This document shows positions 19,518-28,917 of a DNA stretch of 64,000 bases, piece after piece. The DNA comes from Lachnoclostridium sp. Its GTDB lineage: Bacteria > Bacillota_A > Clostridia > Lachnospirales > Lachnospiraceae. Position numbers and translations under genes: made by a program. The notes under the pieces are model-generated. The model searched no databases. It saw nothing but the letters and a program-made list of their open reading frames with translations, and was not told where the DNA came from. Where the stretch lies: positions 1-64,000 of the forward strand of contig SVDR01000003.1 in NCBI GenBank assembly GCA_015057755.1. The letters run 5' to 3'. Positions within the stretch are counted from its first letter, which is position 1; every line of letters begins with the position of its first letter.

Positions 19518-19967
19518 TTATTCATTTGTCAGGCGCAGCGCCTCAGTTCCGCGCGCAGTTGCCGTGATCTCTAAAATGCTGTCGGATACAAACTGTCCGT
19601 TCATCTCCATCGCATAGCGCAGCTCCAGATGAAGTTTGTCTGCATCTGCCTCTACAAAAAGATCTTTGGTCGTGATTCCGAGAACGATCAGGCCCATCGG
19701 AGTCATATAGTCCGACATATGCTGTTTTCCCAATTCATAGACCATCTTGCTGGAGATCGCGCCTTTCTTGGTCACTTCCACCATTTCCGGAGTGATCTTC
19801 ACGGTATTCTTGGTCGTCACCTGCATTCCCTCGTATGTTTCTTCATAAAGCAGATACTGCTTTCCGTTTTTCTCATACCAGGTTCCGTTTGTGATCACTT
19901 CGACGGAATCCTTTTCCCCGTCAATAAACTGAGTTCCTTTTACGCTCACGAGAACGTCTTTTGCCAT
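19518..19967 (-). CDS. DUF1934 (YwiB-like) beta-barrel protein
   Basis: A 149-residue protein of the DUF1934/YwiB family, a calycin-like small beta barrel common in Firmicutes. Typical features are the N-terminal VLVSVKGTQFIDGEKDSVEV strand, the central YEETYEGM segment, and the MGLIVLGITT...LRYAMEMNG C-terminal half. No function is established. The ATG has TAGGAGCG upstream. It follows murI by 11 bp on the same strand, so it belongs to the ddl-murI operon, which hints at a link to envelope growth. Confidence 0.88.
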   Translation of the reverse strand: MAKDVLVSVKGTQFIDGEKDSVEVITNGTWYEKNGKQYLLYEETYEGMQVTTKNTVKITPEMVEVTKKGAISSKMVYELGKQHMSDYMTPMGLIVLGITTKDLFVEADADKLHLELRYAMEMNGQFVSDSILEITATARGTEALRLTNE

Positions 19968-19978
19968 AACTTGCGCTC

Positions 19979-20800
19979 CTAATACTCTTCTATATTAATC
20001 TTGATCGTCTGTTTCACTTCGTCCGGCAGGATCGCTGTCGCAAACGCCCGGAATTTATCTGCCATATCACTTACGAAGAACTGGTATTTCTCTTCATTCG
20101 GAAGATTCCGTCCCTCATCGCAGTTCATCTCCATAGAGCGGAGAAGTGTCTTTAACTGCACGGCAGTCTCATAAGCAGGATTGACCAGTGTCACATCGCT
20201 TCCCATGGTCCGCGCAATGGTAGAGCGGATCAGCGGATAATGGGTACAGCCCAGCACCAGAGAATCTATATATTTTGATTTCAGTTCCTGTAAATATCTG
20301 GATGCGATCTCATCCGTGACCGTATCATGGAACATTCCCTCTTCCACAAGAGGAACAAAAAGCGGGCAGGCTTTGCCAAACACTTCCACGCCCGGCTTCA
20401 TGTCTACGATAGCCTTGGCATACGTTCCGCTGTTGATGGTACCCTCTGTTCCAATAATGCCGATCTTACCGTTTTTAGAAGCTGCCACAGCCGCTCTGGC
20501 TCCGGCATTGATCACACCGATGATCGGAATGTCTTCCACCTTGCGAACTTCGTCTAACGCAAAGGAAGAAGCCGTATTGCAGGCGATTACGATCGCTTTT
20601 ACATCTTTCGTGCGCAGGAAGCGGATGATCTGCTCGGAGAATCGGATAACAGTCTCCTTGGACTTGCTTCCGTACGGAAGACGCGCCGTGTCTCCGAAAT
20701 AAATGATCTTCTCTTCCGGAAGCTGGCGCATGATCTCGCGGGCAACTGTCAGACCGCCCACGCCGGAGTCAAAGACTCCGATTGCTGCATTTTTGTCCAT
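19979..20800 (-). CDS. murI: Glutamate racemase
   Basis: A 273-residue cytosolic enzyme that converts L- to D-glutamate for peptidoglycan. Seen: IGVFDSGVGGLTVAREI at the N-terminus, the first catalytic Cys in VIACNTASS (about residue 74), the second Cys in LGCTHYPLI (about 184-192), and the PYGSKSKE loop. Normal length. It lies 12 bp after ddl on the same strand, giving a compact unit for D-amino-acid steps of wall synthesis (ddl-murI-DUF1934). Confidence 0.97.
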   Translation of the reverse strand: MDKNAAIGVFDSGVGGLTVAREIMRQLPEEKIIYFGDTARLPYGSKSKETVIRFSEQIIRFLRTKDVKAIVIACNTASSFALDEVRKVEDIPIIGVINAGARAAVAASKNGKIGIIGTEGTINSGTYAKAIVDMKPGVEVFGKACPLFVPLVEEGMFHDTVTDEIASRYLQELKSKYIDSLVLGCTHYPLIRSTIARTMGSDVTLVNPAYETAVQLKTLLRSMEMNCDEGRNLPNEEKYQFFVSDMADKFRAFATAILPDEVKQTIKINIEEY

Positions 20801-20812
20801 ATATCTTACTTC

Positions 20813-21877
20813 TTACCTTTCATATCTCTTAAATGCATGGCTGATCAGTGCATCGACAAGCTGCGGCTTGCTGATGCCCCTTGCCTCCCAGAGCATCGGA
20901 TACATGCTGATCGCTGTAAAGCCCGGAAGTGTGTTGATCTCATTGAATACAACACCGCCGTCAGCCTCTACGAAAAAGTCCACGCGGGAAAGACCGTAGC
21001 CGTCCACACCTTTGAAGATCTTGATCGCCGCTTCGCGAACTGTCTCTGCTGCGTTGCCCGGAAGTTCCGGATCAATCACAGTCTTGGACTCTGCATTATA
21101 ATATTTCGCTTCGAAATCATAGAAATCTGCCGCTGCAAGGATCTCACCGACACCGGAAGCCTGCACTTCCTCAAGTCCGCCGCCATAGACAGCACACTCA
21201 ACCTCGTGGCCCACGATCATCTCTTCAACGAGAATTCTTCTGTCGTGTTTTGTCGCCTCCTCAAGACCTGCGATCAGCTCCTCGCGGTTATCCGCACGGG
21301 ATACACCCTTGGAGGAACCTGCGTTGGACGGTTTTACGAATACCGGATACGGGAACGCATTCTCAATCTTTGCGATGATCGCGTCCATATCGTTCATTTC
21401 CTCTTTCAGTACTGCCACAAAAGCTGCCTGACGGATGCCGAGGCTGTTTACGATCACCTTTGTAGACATCTTATCCATGGAGACTGCGGATGCCAGAACA
21501 CCACAGCCAACGTACGGAATTCTTGCCAGCTCCAGGATGCCCTGAACTGTTCCGTCTTCGCCATACAGACCATGAAGAACCGGGAATACAACATCTACCG
21601 GAACCTTCTCAACCTTACCGTCTTCCATAACGAGCAGGCATTTCTCTTTTGCGTCCGGAGACAGCACCGCACTTACCTTGCTCTCTCTCCATGTGTCATT
21701 TTTAATCTCTTCTGTAGAGTTCACCTTTACCCAGTGACCGTCCTCTGTGATTCCCACTAAAATTACATTATATTTCTCTGTATCGATGTTTGCGACCACG
21801 TTCTGTACAGACATGCAGGAAACCACATGCTCAGAAGACTGACCGCCAAACAATGCAACCAGGTTCATTTTACTCAT
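20813..21877 (-). CDS. ddl: D-alanine--D-alanine ligase
   Basis: A 354-residue ATP-grasp enzyme that joins two D-Ala for the peptidoglycan stem. The open frame extends far upstream, but I start at 21877 (MSKMNLVALFGGQSSEHVVS) since AGAGAGG lies 9 nt before that ATG and homologues start there. Motifs: GGQSSEH near residue 10, LHGLYGEDGTVQGILEL about 96-112, PVFVKPSNAGSSKGVSRA about 165-182 (ATP lysine), and FNEINTLPGFTAISMYP near the end. The FNEINT residues bind Mg. The YG in the omega-loop region suggests ordinary D-Ala-D-Ala rather than D-lactate specificity, a weak inference. Confidence 0.96.
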   Translation of the reverse strand: MSKMNLVALFGGQSSEHVVSCMSVQNVVANIDTEKYNVILVGITEDGHWVKVNSTEEIKNDTWRESKVSAVLSPDAKEKCLLVMEDGKVEKVPVDVVFPVLHGLYGEDGTVQGILELARIPYVGCGVLASAVSMDKMSTKVIVNSLGIRQAAFVAVLKEEMNDMDAIIAKIENAFPYPVFVKPSNAGSSKGVSRADNREELIAGLEEATKHDRRILVEEMIVGHEVECAVYGGGLEEVQASGVGEILAAADFYDFEAKYYNAESKTVIDPELPGNAAETVREAAIKIFKGVDGYGLSRVDFFVEADGGVVFNEINTLPGFTAISMYPMLWEARGISKPQLVDALISHAFKRYER

Positions 21878-21999
21878 CTTGATCATCCTCTCTTTTCCGG
21901 AGTTTACGCCCTTCTCATTAAATGGGCGCAATTCGTTTAGATTATAGCACAACTGGGAATAATAACAAATAGTAAAATTGTAAAAATGAGGTGGATAAT

Positions 22000-22665
22000 T
22001 TGAAAAAGAAATATGACTTTTGCATGACAATAGCATTACTCTTGACAATCTTCCTGTTTGCCATGTCCGGAGTGCGTCACAACCAGGATGCTCTTGCCTC
22101 CCGGATCGCCCCTGAGATCCTTCGTTTTCATGTGCTGGCCAACAGCGATTCTCCGGAGGATCAGGCATTAAAACTGGAAGTGAAAGAGTTTTTGCTGGAG
22201 ACGATCCGCGAAGAAACTCCGGCTTCTGCCGACCGCGACGATATGATCCGGTACATTGAGGATAATAAATATGCACTCGCTCAGACTGCTGAGCAGTTCA
22301 TGCTGAAACAGGGCTTTGATTATCCGGCTGAAATCCGGCTGGAAACCTGCGGCTTCCCGCAGAAAACCTACGGAGACATGACCTTTCCGGCCGGAGAATA
22401 TGAGGCTGTCCGCGTTGTCCTGGGTGACGGAAAGGGGCAGAATTTCTGGTGTGTCCTCTATCCTTCCTTATGCTATATCGACAGTACTTATGCCATCGTT
22501 CCGGATTCTTCCAAGGAATTGCTGCAGACCATTCTGCCGGAAGACGATTTTCAGGCTCTGCTGCGGGCGCGGCATGTTACATTTGACCGAGACAAAAAAA
22601 CGGAGCAGGATTCTCTCCTGCCCCGATTCAAGATCCGCTTCAAGCTCGCGGAATTATTTGACTGA
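22000..22665 (+). CDS. spoIIR: Stage II sporulation protein R
   Basis: A 221-residue exported signalling protein. In Bacillus and Clostridia SpoIIR is made in the forespore and triggers SpoIIGA to activate sigma-E in the mother cell. The sequence has an N-terminal hydrophobic export segment (FCMTIALLLTIFLFAM), then RIAPEILRFHVLANSDSPED and the CGFPQKTYGD segment, all typical. I take the TTG at 22000 as start because GAGGTGG lies 6 nt before it; a GTG at 21991 overlaps that ribosome binding site. It is the best evidence that the host forms endospores. Confidence 0.93.
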   Translation: MKKKYDFCMTIALLLTIFLFAMSGVRHNQDALASRIAPEILRFHVLANSDSPEDQALKLEVKEFLLETIREETPASADRDDMIRYIEDNKYALAQTAEQFMLKQGFDYPAEIRLETCGFPQKTYGDMTFPAGEYEAVRVVLGDGKGQNFWCVLYPSLCYIDSTYAIVPDSSKELLQTILPEDDFQALLRARHVTFDRDKKTEQDSLLPRFKIRFKLAELFD

Positions 22666-22667
22666 TC

Positions 22668-23381
22668 TTATAACAGATTCAGGAAACCGGATACGCCAAG
22701 GAATGCATAAACCAGTTTCTTCATCGTTTCTGCATTGATACGGTCCACGATCTTGGTTCCCATTTTTTTGCCGATCATAATGCCCACCATACCAAGGAGT
22801 GTATACGGGATCATATCCATGGTAAAGATTCCCTTATAGATTCGGAATAACAGCATATAAACGCCGGTGACGAAGAAATGAAGCTGGATCGTTCCCAGAT
22901 ATTCTTCTTTGTCATCCAAAGCTGCCAGGAAATAAATAACCATTGGCGGACCGCCAATACCAAACAAGCCGCCCAGAATACCTGCAAGAATACCGCAGAC
23001 TGTCGCACTTGCCAGATTGGCCTTTACCTTTAATTTTGAAGAAAATACGAGAAAATATACGGCAAGGATCATTAAGAACACGCCGAAGATCTTCTTCAAA
23101 AGGTCTGTAGGAAGGTACGGAGCCAATAATACAGCGACCGAACTGACCAGAATGTAAATCAGTGCAGGAACCAGAGTCAGCTTCCACTGGCATTTCTTTC
23201 TGTAATGCCAGCTTAAAGAACACGTTCCTGCCAGAGAAATGGCCGATGAAATGGCCGATGCACCTAAGATCGGAAAGAGCATCGGAAAAAATACCATCAT
23301 AAAAATGCCAGAACCAAATCCCGTTACCGACTGGATCAGACCGGCTACGACCGGAGCGAAAAATACCACTGCTGCAGTCAT
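22668..23381 (-). CDS. TSUP/TauE-SafE family membrane permease
   Basis: A 237-residue membrane protein with about seven or eight helices. The family export or import sulfur-containing anions such as sulfite or sulfoacetate. Visible: VVAGLIQSVTGFGSGIFMM near the N-terminus and the duplicated glycine-rich CGILAGILGGLFGIGGPPMV near the middle, which is a TSUP hallmark. ATG follows AAGGAGG. It ends convergently 2 bp from spoIIR and starts 23 bp downstream of the second TolC-like gene. Substrate unknown. Confidence 0.9.
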   Translation of the reverse strand: MTAAVVFFAPVVAGLIQSVTGFGSGIFMMVFFPMLFPILGASAISSAISLAGTCSLSWHYRKKCQWKLTLVPALIYILVSSVAVLLAPYLPTDLLKKIFGVFLMILAVYFLVFSSKLKVKANLASATVCGILAGILGGLFGIGGPPMVIYFLAALDDKEEYLGTIQLHFFVTGVYMLLFRIYKGIFTMDMIPYTLLGMVGIMIGKKMGTKIVDRINAETMKKLVYAFLGVSGFLNLL

Positions 23382-23403
23382 GAAAATATCCTCCTTAAAA
23401 TAC

Positions 23404-24669
23404 CTACTGACTCAATGTCAGATTTCCCTGTACGGCCCAGTCATACGTCTCGACCGCCTGCAAAAGAGCCAGTTCCGCTGTCCGCACATTCACTTCTGCT
23501 GTCGCAAAAGCATTTTTCTGCTGCAGGTATTCTAACCTGCCTATCATGCCCAGCGCCATCTTGCGCTCTGCCTGATCCATCTTGGACTGTTCCAGAGTCA
23601 AGGCATTCTGGGCATGACTGAGTTCATTTTTGGCCTGCGTTACCGCATAATACAGATTTACCATGGAAGCCTTGATCTCGGATTCCTCTGCGTCAATCGT
23701 GCGGATCAGATTCTGCATTTCCACAGAACCGTTTGTCAGTGTCCCTTTGCTAAGACGATTATACTTTAATGTAAAGTTATTTTCCAGCGCTTTCTGTGTA
23801 TCTGCCTCTAAATTCATGGCTTCCAGCTTAGCCGGATCCACTTCCGGGATCTCCGGGATCTCCGGAGACGCATTGTAAGCCCAGCCGAGCATGGTACAAA
23901 GTGTCTGACGGATCTTCACTTCATTTGCCTCGATCGTCATCAATCCCGCCTGCACGGAATCCAGGTTCTGCTTGGCAGAGATCACATCATTCTGAGTTGC
24001 CATTCCGGCTGCCGCCTGACGCTCCGTGGACTGGTAAACTGCCTGCAGCAATTCCAGCGTCGAATTCAGACTGCCCTTCTGAAGAAGGATCTGCTCATAA
24101 CCGATCAATGCACTCTGGGCACCGGCGATCATCGCAGCACGCGGAGTATCAATGATCTGAATACGCATCATTTCCGGCGTCATCTCGGTCAGCTGGTCCG
24201 CACTCAGTAGGATCTGTTCCGACTGATTTCCCAACAGGACAGCCGAATAGACCATCTCCGCATAAGCAGACGGAGACACCGACATCCCGGCCGGAAGCAT
24301 CGGACTTTCCAAGCCCAGCATTCCTTTAAAGGTCTCTGCCGTTGCCTGAAGCTGCTCTGCAGTGTCCGCCAGCTGATCGGAGCCATCCTCGATCTGCTCC
24401 TTGAGTTCCTCAATATCACTCATCGAATCCTTTGTGTCTTTGTATGTTTCACGTAAGTTTTGAAGCGTTGTGTTGTATACGTCGATCAGACGGCTGATCT
24501 CTTCATATTCCATCACGTTGTCTTCCAGACGTTTCTGTGTCTCGTCATCGTACGGTTTTCCCGGCTCCGAAACAAATTCCTTCGCATAAGTCAGGACCGG
24601 AGTACACGCCAGAGACATCGCCAGTGCCATCGGAAGTACACGATTCCATTTTTTTCTCATATTTTTCAC
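23404..24669 (-). CDS. TolC-family protein, second copy
   Basis: A 421-residue exported protein with a signal peptide (MRKKWNRVLPMALAMSLACT). The mature part is dominated by long helices (about 50-130, 160-260 and 330-420) rich in Ala, Gln, Glu and Leu, with the TolC-repeat pattern LGWAYNASPEI and the late AERKMALGMIGRLEYLQQKN helix. TolC proteins form outer-membrane exit ducts in Gram-negatives; here the host appears to be a monoderm, so the assembly is presumably different. It lies 3 bp after its paralogue at 24673-25854 and shares about a third of residues by eye. Confidence 0.88.
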   Translation of the reverse strand: MKNMRKKWNRVLPMALAMSLACTPVLTYAKEFVSEPGKPYDDETQKRLEDNVMEYEEISRLIDVYNTTLQNLRETYKDTKDSMSDIEELKEQIEDGSDQLADTAEQLQATAETFKGMLGLESPMLPAGMSVSPSAYAEMVYSAVLLGNQSEQILLSADQLTEMTPEMMRIQIIDTPRAAMIAGAQSALIGYEQILLQKGSLNSTLELLQAVYQSTERQAAAGMATQNDVISAKQNLDSVQAGLMTIEANEVKIRQTLCTMLGWAYNASPEIPEIPEVDPAKLEAMNLEADTQKALENNFTLKYNRLSKGTLTNGSVEMQNLIRTIDAEESEIKASMVNLYYAVTQAKNELSHAQNALTLEQSKMDQAERKMALGMIGRLEYLQQKNAFATAEVNVRTAELALLQAVETYDWAVQGNLTLSQ

Positions 24670-24672
24670 CTT

Positions 24673-25854
24673 TTACATCAATCCTTTGATCGCCCACTCA
24701 TACGTTTCCATTGCCGCCAGCAGATCCAGAGCCGCCTGCTCTTTGTTCGCCTTTGCAGTCAGCCATGTGATCTCTTCCGCCAGATATTCGGCTCTGCTGA
24801 TCATACCAAGTGCAAGTTTCCGCTCTGCCTGCGCAAGTTTCGCCTCTGAAACAGGCCATCCCTCGACAGCAGACTGATAGGACAGCACTTTCTGCTGAAC
24901 ATCTTTATACAGAAATTCCATCTGCATTCGGACTTCATTTTCTTTCTCTTTTATCTGTCTCAGCTTATCCTGGGTTCCGTTGAACTCGGATTTGTCGGTT
25001 CTCCGGATATCTGTCACATCATAGTTGGCTCCGACCGCAAGTTCCATATCCGTTTTCAGATGATACCCTTCCACTTTTGTCAGATCCGGTTCCGGAATCG
25101 TTCGGATGTCCGGGCTGCTGTTGTAAGCCCAGCCCAGTGCAGTCAGCAGGGACTGCCTGCATTTTACTAATGATGCGTGGGAAACATCTGCGGAAGCTTT
25201 TGCCGCGTGGAGAGAATCTTGTGCGGCCAGCAGCTCATCTCCGGAGATCATCCCCAATGTATGCTGCCGTTCTGAAGCCGCGTAGGAAAGTTCCGCAAGC
25301 TCCAGACTCTTTTTTGCGATCTCATCCTGTGCTGTCAGAGTCTGATATTCCCGCATCTGAGCAGAAACCGCAATAGTTTCCTGATTGCGCACAATACGGA
25401 GTGCACGCTTTGTGCTCAGGGTTCCCTTTGCCGCATCTTCTTTTTCTCTCGCAAAACGTTTTAATGTCTTGATGTTATCCTGATATTCCTGATAAGCCTC
25501 TTCGCTGATGGAGTCCTTCAAATCCTCTGCCTCATCCTTCAGTTCTTTCGCTTCAAAGCGGAACTCCTCCGCCATAAGCAGCAACTGATCTTTGGAAAGT
25601 CCAGAACTTCCGTCCGGATTTCCGTTAAAAACTTCCAATTGCTTCAGATAAGTCGGATTGTAATGTTCTACCAGCCCCTGAAGCTCCCAGTATTCCAGAA
25701 CGTTATCTCCAAAACTGAGCATCTGCGCTACTGTATAAGAACCCAGAGGAGTCTCCACATCCTGCAGTTCTGCGGCATAAGTCGGGATACTTCCCAGAAC
25801 CGCAGCCGTCAGAGCCAGCGAACAGGCAACCTTCCATTTCATATTTCGTTTCAT
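24673..25854 (-). CDS. TolC-family protein, first copy
   Basis: A 393-residue exported protein with a signal peptide (VACSLALTAAVLGSIPTYA-AEL). Long Lys/Glu/Leu coiled helices and the TolC-like LGWAYNSSPDI and AERKLALGMISRAEYLAEEI segments match its neighbour, so the two arose by duplication. Its start overlaps the end of the RND pump gene by 4 bp (ATGA), showing translational coupling. The pair may form a mixed helical tube through the thick wall or a structure spanning peptidoglycan; this is inference. Confidence 0.88.
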   Translation of the reverse strand: MKRNMKWKVACSLALTAAVLGSIPTYAAELQDVETPLGSYTVAQMLSFGDNVLEYWELQGLVEHYNPTYLKQLEVFNGNPDGSSGLSKDQLLLMAEEFRFEAKELKDEAEDLKDSISEEAYQEYQDNIKTLKRFAREKEDAAKGTLSTKRALRIVRNQETIAVSAQMREYQTLTAQDEIAKKSLELAELSYAASERQHTLGMISGDELLAAQDSLHAAKASADVSHASLVKCRQSLLTALGWAYNSSPDIRTIPEPDLTKVEGYHLKTDMELAVGANYDVTDIRRTDKSEFNGTQDKLRQIKEKENEVRMQMEFLYKDVQQKVLSYQSAVEGWPVSEAKLAQAERKLALGMISRAEYLAEEITWLTAKANKEQAALDLLAAMETYEWAIKGLM

Positions 25855-28800
25855 TCTTCTACCATCTCCTCTGTTCCTGAGGCACTGCCCTTACCGTTCA
25901 TAACGCTATAGTAAATCGGCAGCATCAGAAGTGCCAGAACGGTGGACGCGATCAGACCTCCCATATCAACCAGTGCAAGACCCTGCATCATCTGACCAGC
26001 CTGACCGATACCGAGTCCCAGCGGAACCAGCGCCACAACCGTTGTCAGAGTTGTCATCAGGATCGGACGCAGACGGGTCGCTCCCGCTTCCACAAGTGCG
26101 GTATTCAGGTCCATTTCCGCACGGTACTGGTTAACTGTATCCACATACAGAATACCGTTATTAACTACAGTTCCGACTAAGATCATGAAACCGAACAGAG
26201 CCGGCATACTGAGTTTCACTCCGCACAGCCATAAAAGACCGAATGAACCGATCAGGGAGAACGGAATGGTCGTCATAACCATGATGGAGAATTTCGGAGA
26301 TTCAAACTGGCTCGCCATGACAACGAATACAAGGAACGCTGCATATCCGATTGCCACGTAAAGTGCATTAAACTCTTCATACATCATCTCTATCAGTGTG
26401 TTTTCCTGCTCTTTCACATCGCTGCTCAGATACGGTTTTACGATTTCTTCGTGAATTTCATCCAGAGAATTCTCTGTTCCGAAATCATTGATCGCACCGG
26501 AGATTGTTACCTGATACTGCTTATCCGTCTTTGTAATGCTCAACGGGCTGTCTTCAAAACCGATTTCCGCAATGTCTGCAAGAGCTACCGCGGAGCCCAT
26601 GGTGTTGTAAACCACGATTCCCTGAAGTTCATCAATCGTATCATATTCGTCTGCTGGATATTCTACCATAACAGAAAGATCGTTTCCTTTCACATTCATG
26701 GTCATAGCCTCTGTACCGCTGAGCATCATGTAGACCTGACCGGCTACCTGAACCGGAGTCAGTCCTTCCGCAGTCGCTTTGACTGGGTCTACAGAAACCT
26801 TTACAAGCGGAGCATCATTTTCCATGGTTGAATGGATCTGCGCCGTATCCTCACGGGCACGAAGTTTATCAACGATCTCATCGGAAATATCTTTTAACTG
26901 CTCATAGTCCGTGCTGAGAAGTATAATTTCAATATCATCTGCTTCCGGCATGGACATACTCATCAGTGAAGACTGTTCCTGCAGTGATACGACACAATCA
27001 GGCCATGTCTGGAGTTCCTGCTTCCACTCTTTCAATACTGCCGATGTCTCTCTGGAACGATCCTCCTTCAGGTATGCAGTCAGAGTGATGCCGCTGCCTC
27101 CTGTCAGGTTTAATCCGCTGCTTCCGTAAGAAAGAAGATAAGATTCCACATCTGCATCCTGTGCGATATATTCTTCCGCACGGGCTCCGATCTTATCAAT
27201 TTCCTCAATCGTAAGACCCGGCTGGGATTCAATGGTGATCGCAATGATACCATCATCCGTCATTGGCATCAGCTCTGTCTCCAACTGAGTCGCTAAATAC
27301 AGGGACAGCGCCAGAAGCGTAACCGAAGTGAACATAACGGCTGCTTTATGGTTTAATAATTTACGGATCAGACTGCGGTATCCGTCCTGAAGCACATGCA
27401 TAAAACGGCTGGCAGGAGTCGTTGTCTTCTCCTTTGGCATATAAAATACATAGCAAAGCGGAACCAGAGACATCGCTGAGATCAGGGATGCAACCAGACC
27501 GAATACGATGGAAAATCCAAGCGGCTGGAATAACTGACCGGAAAGACCATCCATAACTGCCAGCGGAAGGAATACAACACAGGTCGTTGTCGTACCGCCG
27601 AGAATGGACTGGAATACTCTTTTCGTACCTTCCAGGGCAGCCTTTCTTGCTTCCACAAAACCGCCTCCGGCTGTGGTTCTGAAACAGCTCTCCAGTACAA
27701 CGATGGAGTTATCAACCATCATACCAATACCCACGACCATACTTCCCAGTGTAATAATGTTCAGGGAAAATCCTGCCACTTTTACTGCGATCAATGTGGA
27801 TAAAACAGAAACCGGAATGGAGGTTCCGACAATTAAGGATGCCTTCAAATCACCCAGGAAGATGAAAATGATCGCCATGGCAACAACGACAGCCGTTACC
27901 ATCGTCTGCATTACCGTTTCAATGGACTGTACGATCAGCTTACTGTTATCATTGATCACCTCAATGTTCAGGTTCGGGTCCTCTTCCATCATTTCTTCTA
28001 AGACAGCCATTACTTCCCTGGACACTTCAATATCCGTGCTGTCCTGGTTTTTGTTGATACCAATAGAAATAGTATCCACTCCATTGTAACGTCCGATGGA
28101 AGTCTGCTCTTCCAGAGCCAGATAAATGTTGGCAATATCTTCCATATAAATAATGTTTCCATTGCCTGCGGTGATCGGAATCTGTTTCAGAAGTTCAACT
28201 GTATCAAAATCTACACCGCTGGTTACGGAAAGATTTCTTGTACCGACAATCGTATCTCCCAAAGGCATCGCAAAGTTCGCAGTCGCAATCGAAGTCGCAA
28301 CAGCGCTCATATTCATGCGGTACTGCGCCAGCTTCTCCGGGATCAGTTCAATGCGGACATACTCCGCCTGACCGCCGCTGATGTTTACGTTGGCTACACA
28401 GCCCAGTTTTTCAATCTGTGGAACTACCGTATTATCTACATAGTTATAAAGGTTGCTGACACTCTCATTGTTGACTGCGATCGTCAGAGAAGTCAGATCA
28501 TTAATATCCAGTTCGATGATGGTCGGAGTATCTACATCATCCGGAAGGACCGTATCCAACGCATCAATCTTTTTCTTCAGCTCATCGTAAGCCTCATTGA
28601 TATCCGTTCCATACTCGTAAGAGAGCAGGACCATACCATAGTTTTCACTGGAAGTACTGGTGATCGTTTCCACGCCGGAAAGTGTTCCGACAGAATCCTC
28701 AATCTCTTTGACAACCAATTCTTCCACATCTTCCGGACTCGCACCCGGATAAATGGCGCTGATAATGAGCATTGGCATATTAATCTCAGACATCAGTTCC

Positions 28801-28901
28801 ATTTTATTTGTTGTAATGGACGTAAATCCAAATACGATCAGACACAGCACCACGATCAAAGTCGTGACCGGTCTCTTCAAGACGGTTTTCGTTAAGCCCA
28901 T
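25851..28901 (-). CDS. RND-superfamily efflux pump (AcrB/MMPL-like, HAE type)
   Basis: A 1016-residue inner-membrane proton-driven exporter of the RND group. An N-terminal helix (VTTLIVVLCLIVFGFTSI) precedes the first large outer loop (NINMPMLIISAIYPGASPEDVE, about 40-330). Then come helices 2-6 with the signature VGIGMMVDNSIVVLE (about 395-409), where the conserved Asp sits. The second half repeats this layout with GFMILVGTVVNNGILYVDT. The length and duplicated architecture match full AcrB-type pumps. Operon order is tetR, adaptor, pump, tolC, tolC. Confidence 0.95.
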   Translation of the reverse strand: MGLTKTVLKRPVTTLIVVLCLIVFGFTSITTNKMELMSEINMPMLIISAIYPGASPEDVEELVVKEIEDSVGTLSGVETITSTSSENYGMVLLSYEYGTDINEAYDELKKKIDALDTVLPDDVDTPTIIELDINDLTSLTIAVNNESVSNLYNYVDNTVVPQIEKLGCVANVNISGGQAEYVRIELIPEKLAQYRMNMSAVATSIATANFAMPLGDTIVGTRNLSVTSGVDFDTVELLKQIPITAGNGNIIYMEDIANIYLALEEQTSIGRYNGVDTISIGINKNQDSTDIEVSREVMAVLEEMMEEDPNLNIEVINDNSKLIVQSIETVMQTMVTAVVVAMAIIFIFLGDLKASLIVGTSIPVSVLSTLIAVKVAGFSLNIITLGSMVVGIGMMVDNSIVVLESCFRTTAGGGFVEARKAALEGTKRVFQSILGGTTTTCVVFLPLAVMDGLSGQLFQPLGFSIVFGLVASLISAMSLVPLCYVFYMPKEKTTTPASRFMHVLQDGYRSLIRKLLNHKAAVMFTSVTLLALSLYLATQLETELMPMTDDGIIAITIESQPGLTIEEIDKIGARAEEYIAQDADVESYLLSYGSSGLNLTGGSGITLTAYLKEDRSRETSAVLKEWKQELQTWPDCVVSLQEQSSLMSMSMPEADDIEIILLSTDYEQLKDISDEIVDKLRAREDTAQIHSTMENDAPLVKVSVDPVKATAEGLTPVQVAGQVYMMLSGTEAMTMNVKGNDLSVMVEYPADEYDTIDELQGIVVYNTMGSAVALADIAEIGFEDSPLSITKTDKQYQVTISGAINDFGTENSLDEIHEEIVKPYLSSDVKEQENTLIEMMYEEFNALYVAIGYAAFLVFVVMASQFESPKFSIMVMTTIPFSLIGSFGLLWLCGVKLSMPALFGFMILVGTVVNNGILYVDTVNQYRAEMDLNTALVEAGATRLRPILMTTLTTVVALVPLGLGIGQAGQMMQGLALVDMGGLIASTVLALLMLPIYYSVMNGKGSASGTEEMVEE

Positions 28902-28917
28902 AAATCACGCCTCCCTA

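Noticed and set aside
20813..22276. N-terminal extension of ddl
   Set aside because: The extra 130 residues look random, run opposite to spoIIR, and a good ribosome binding site lies before the ATG at 21877.
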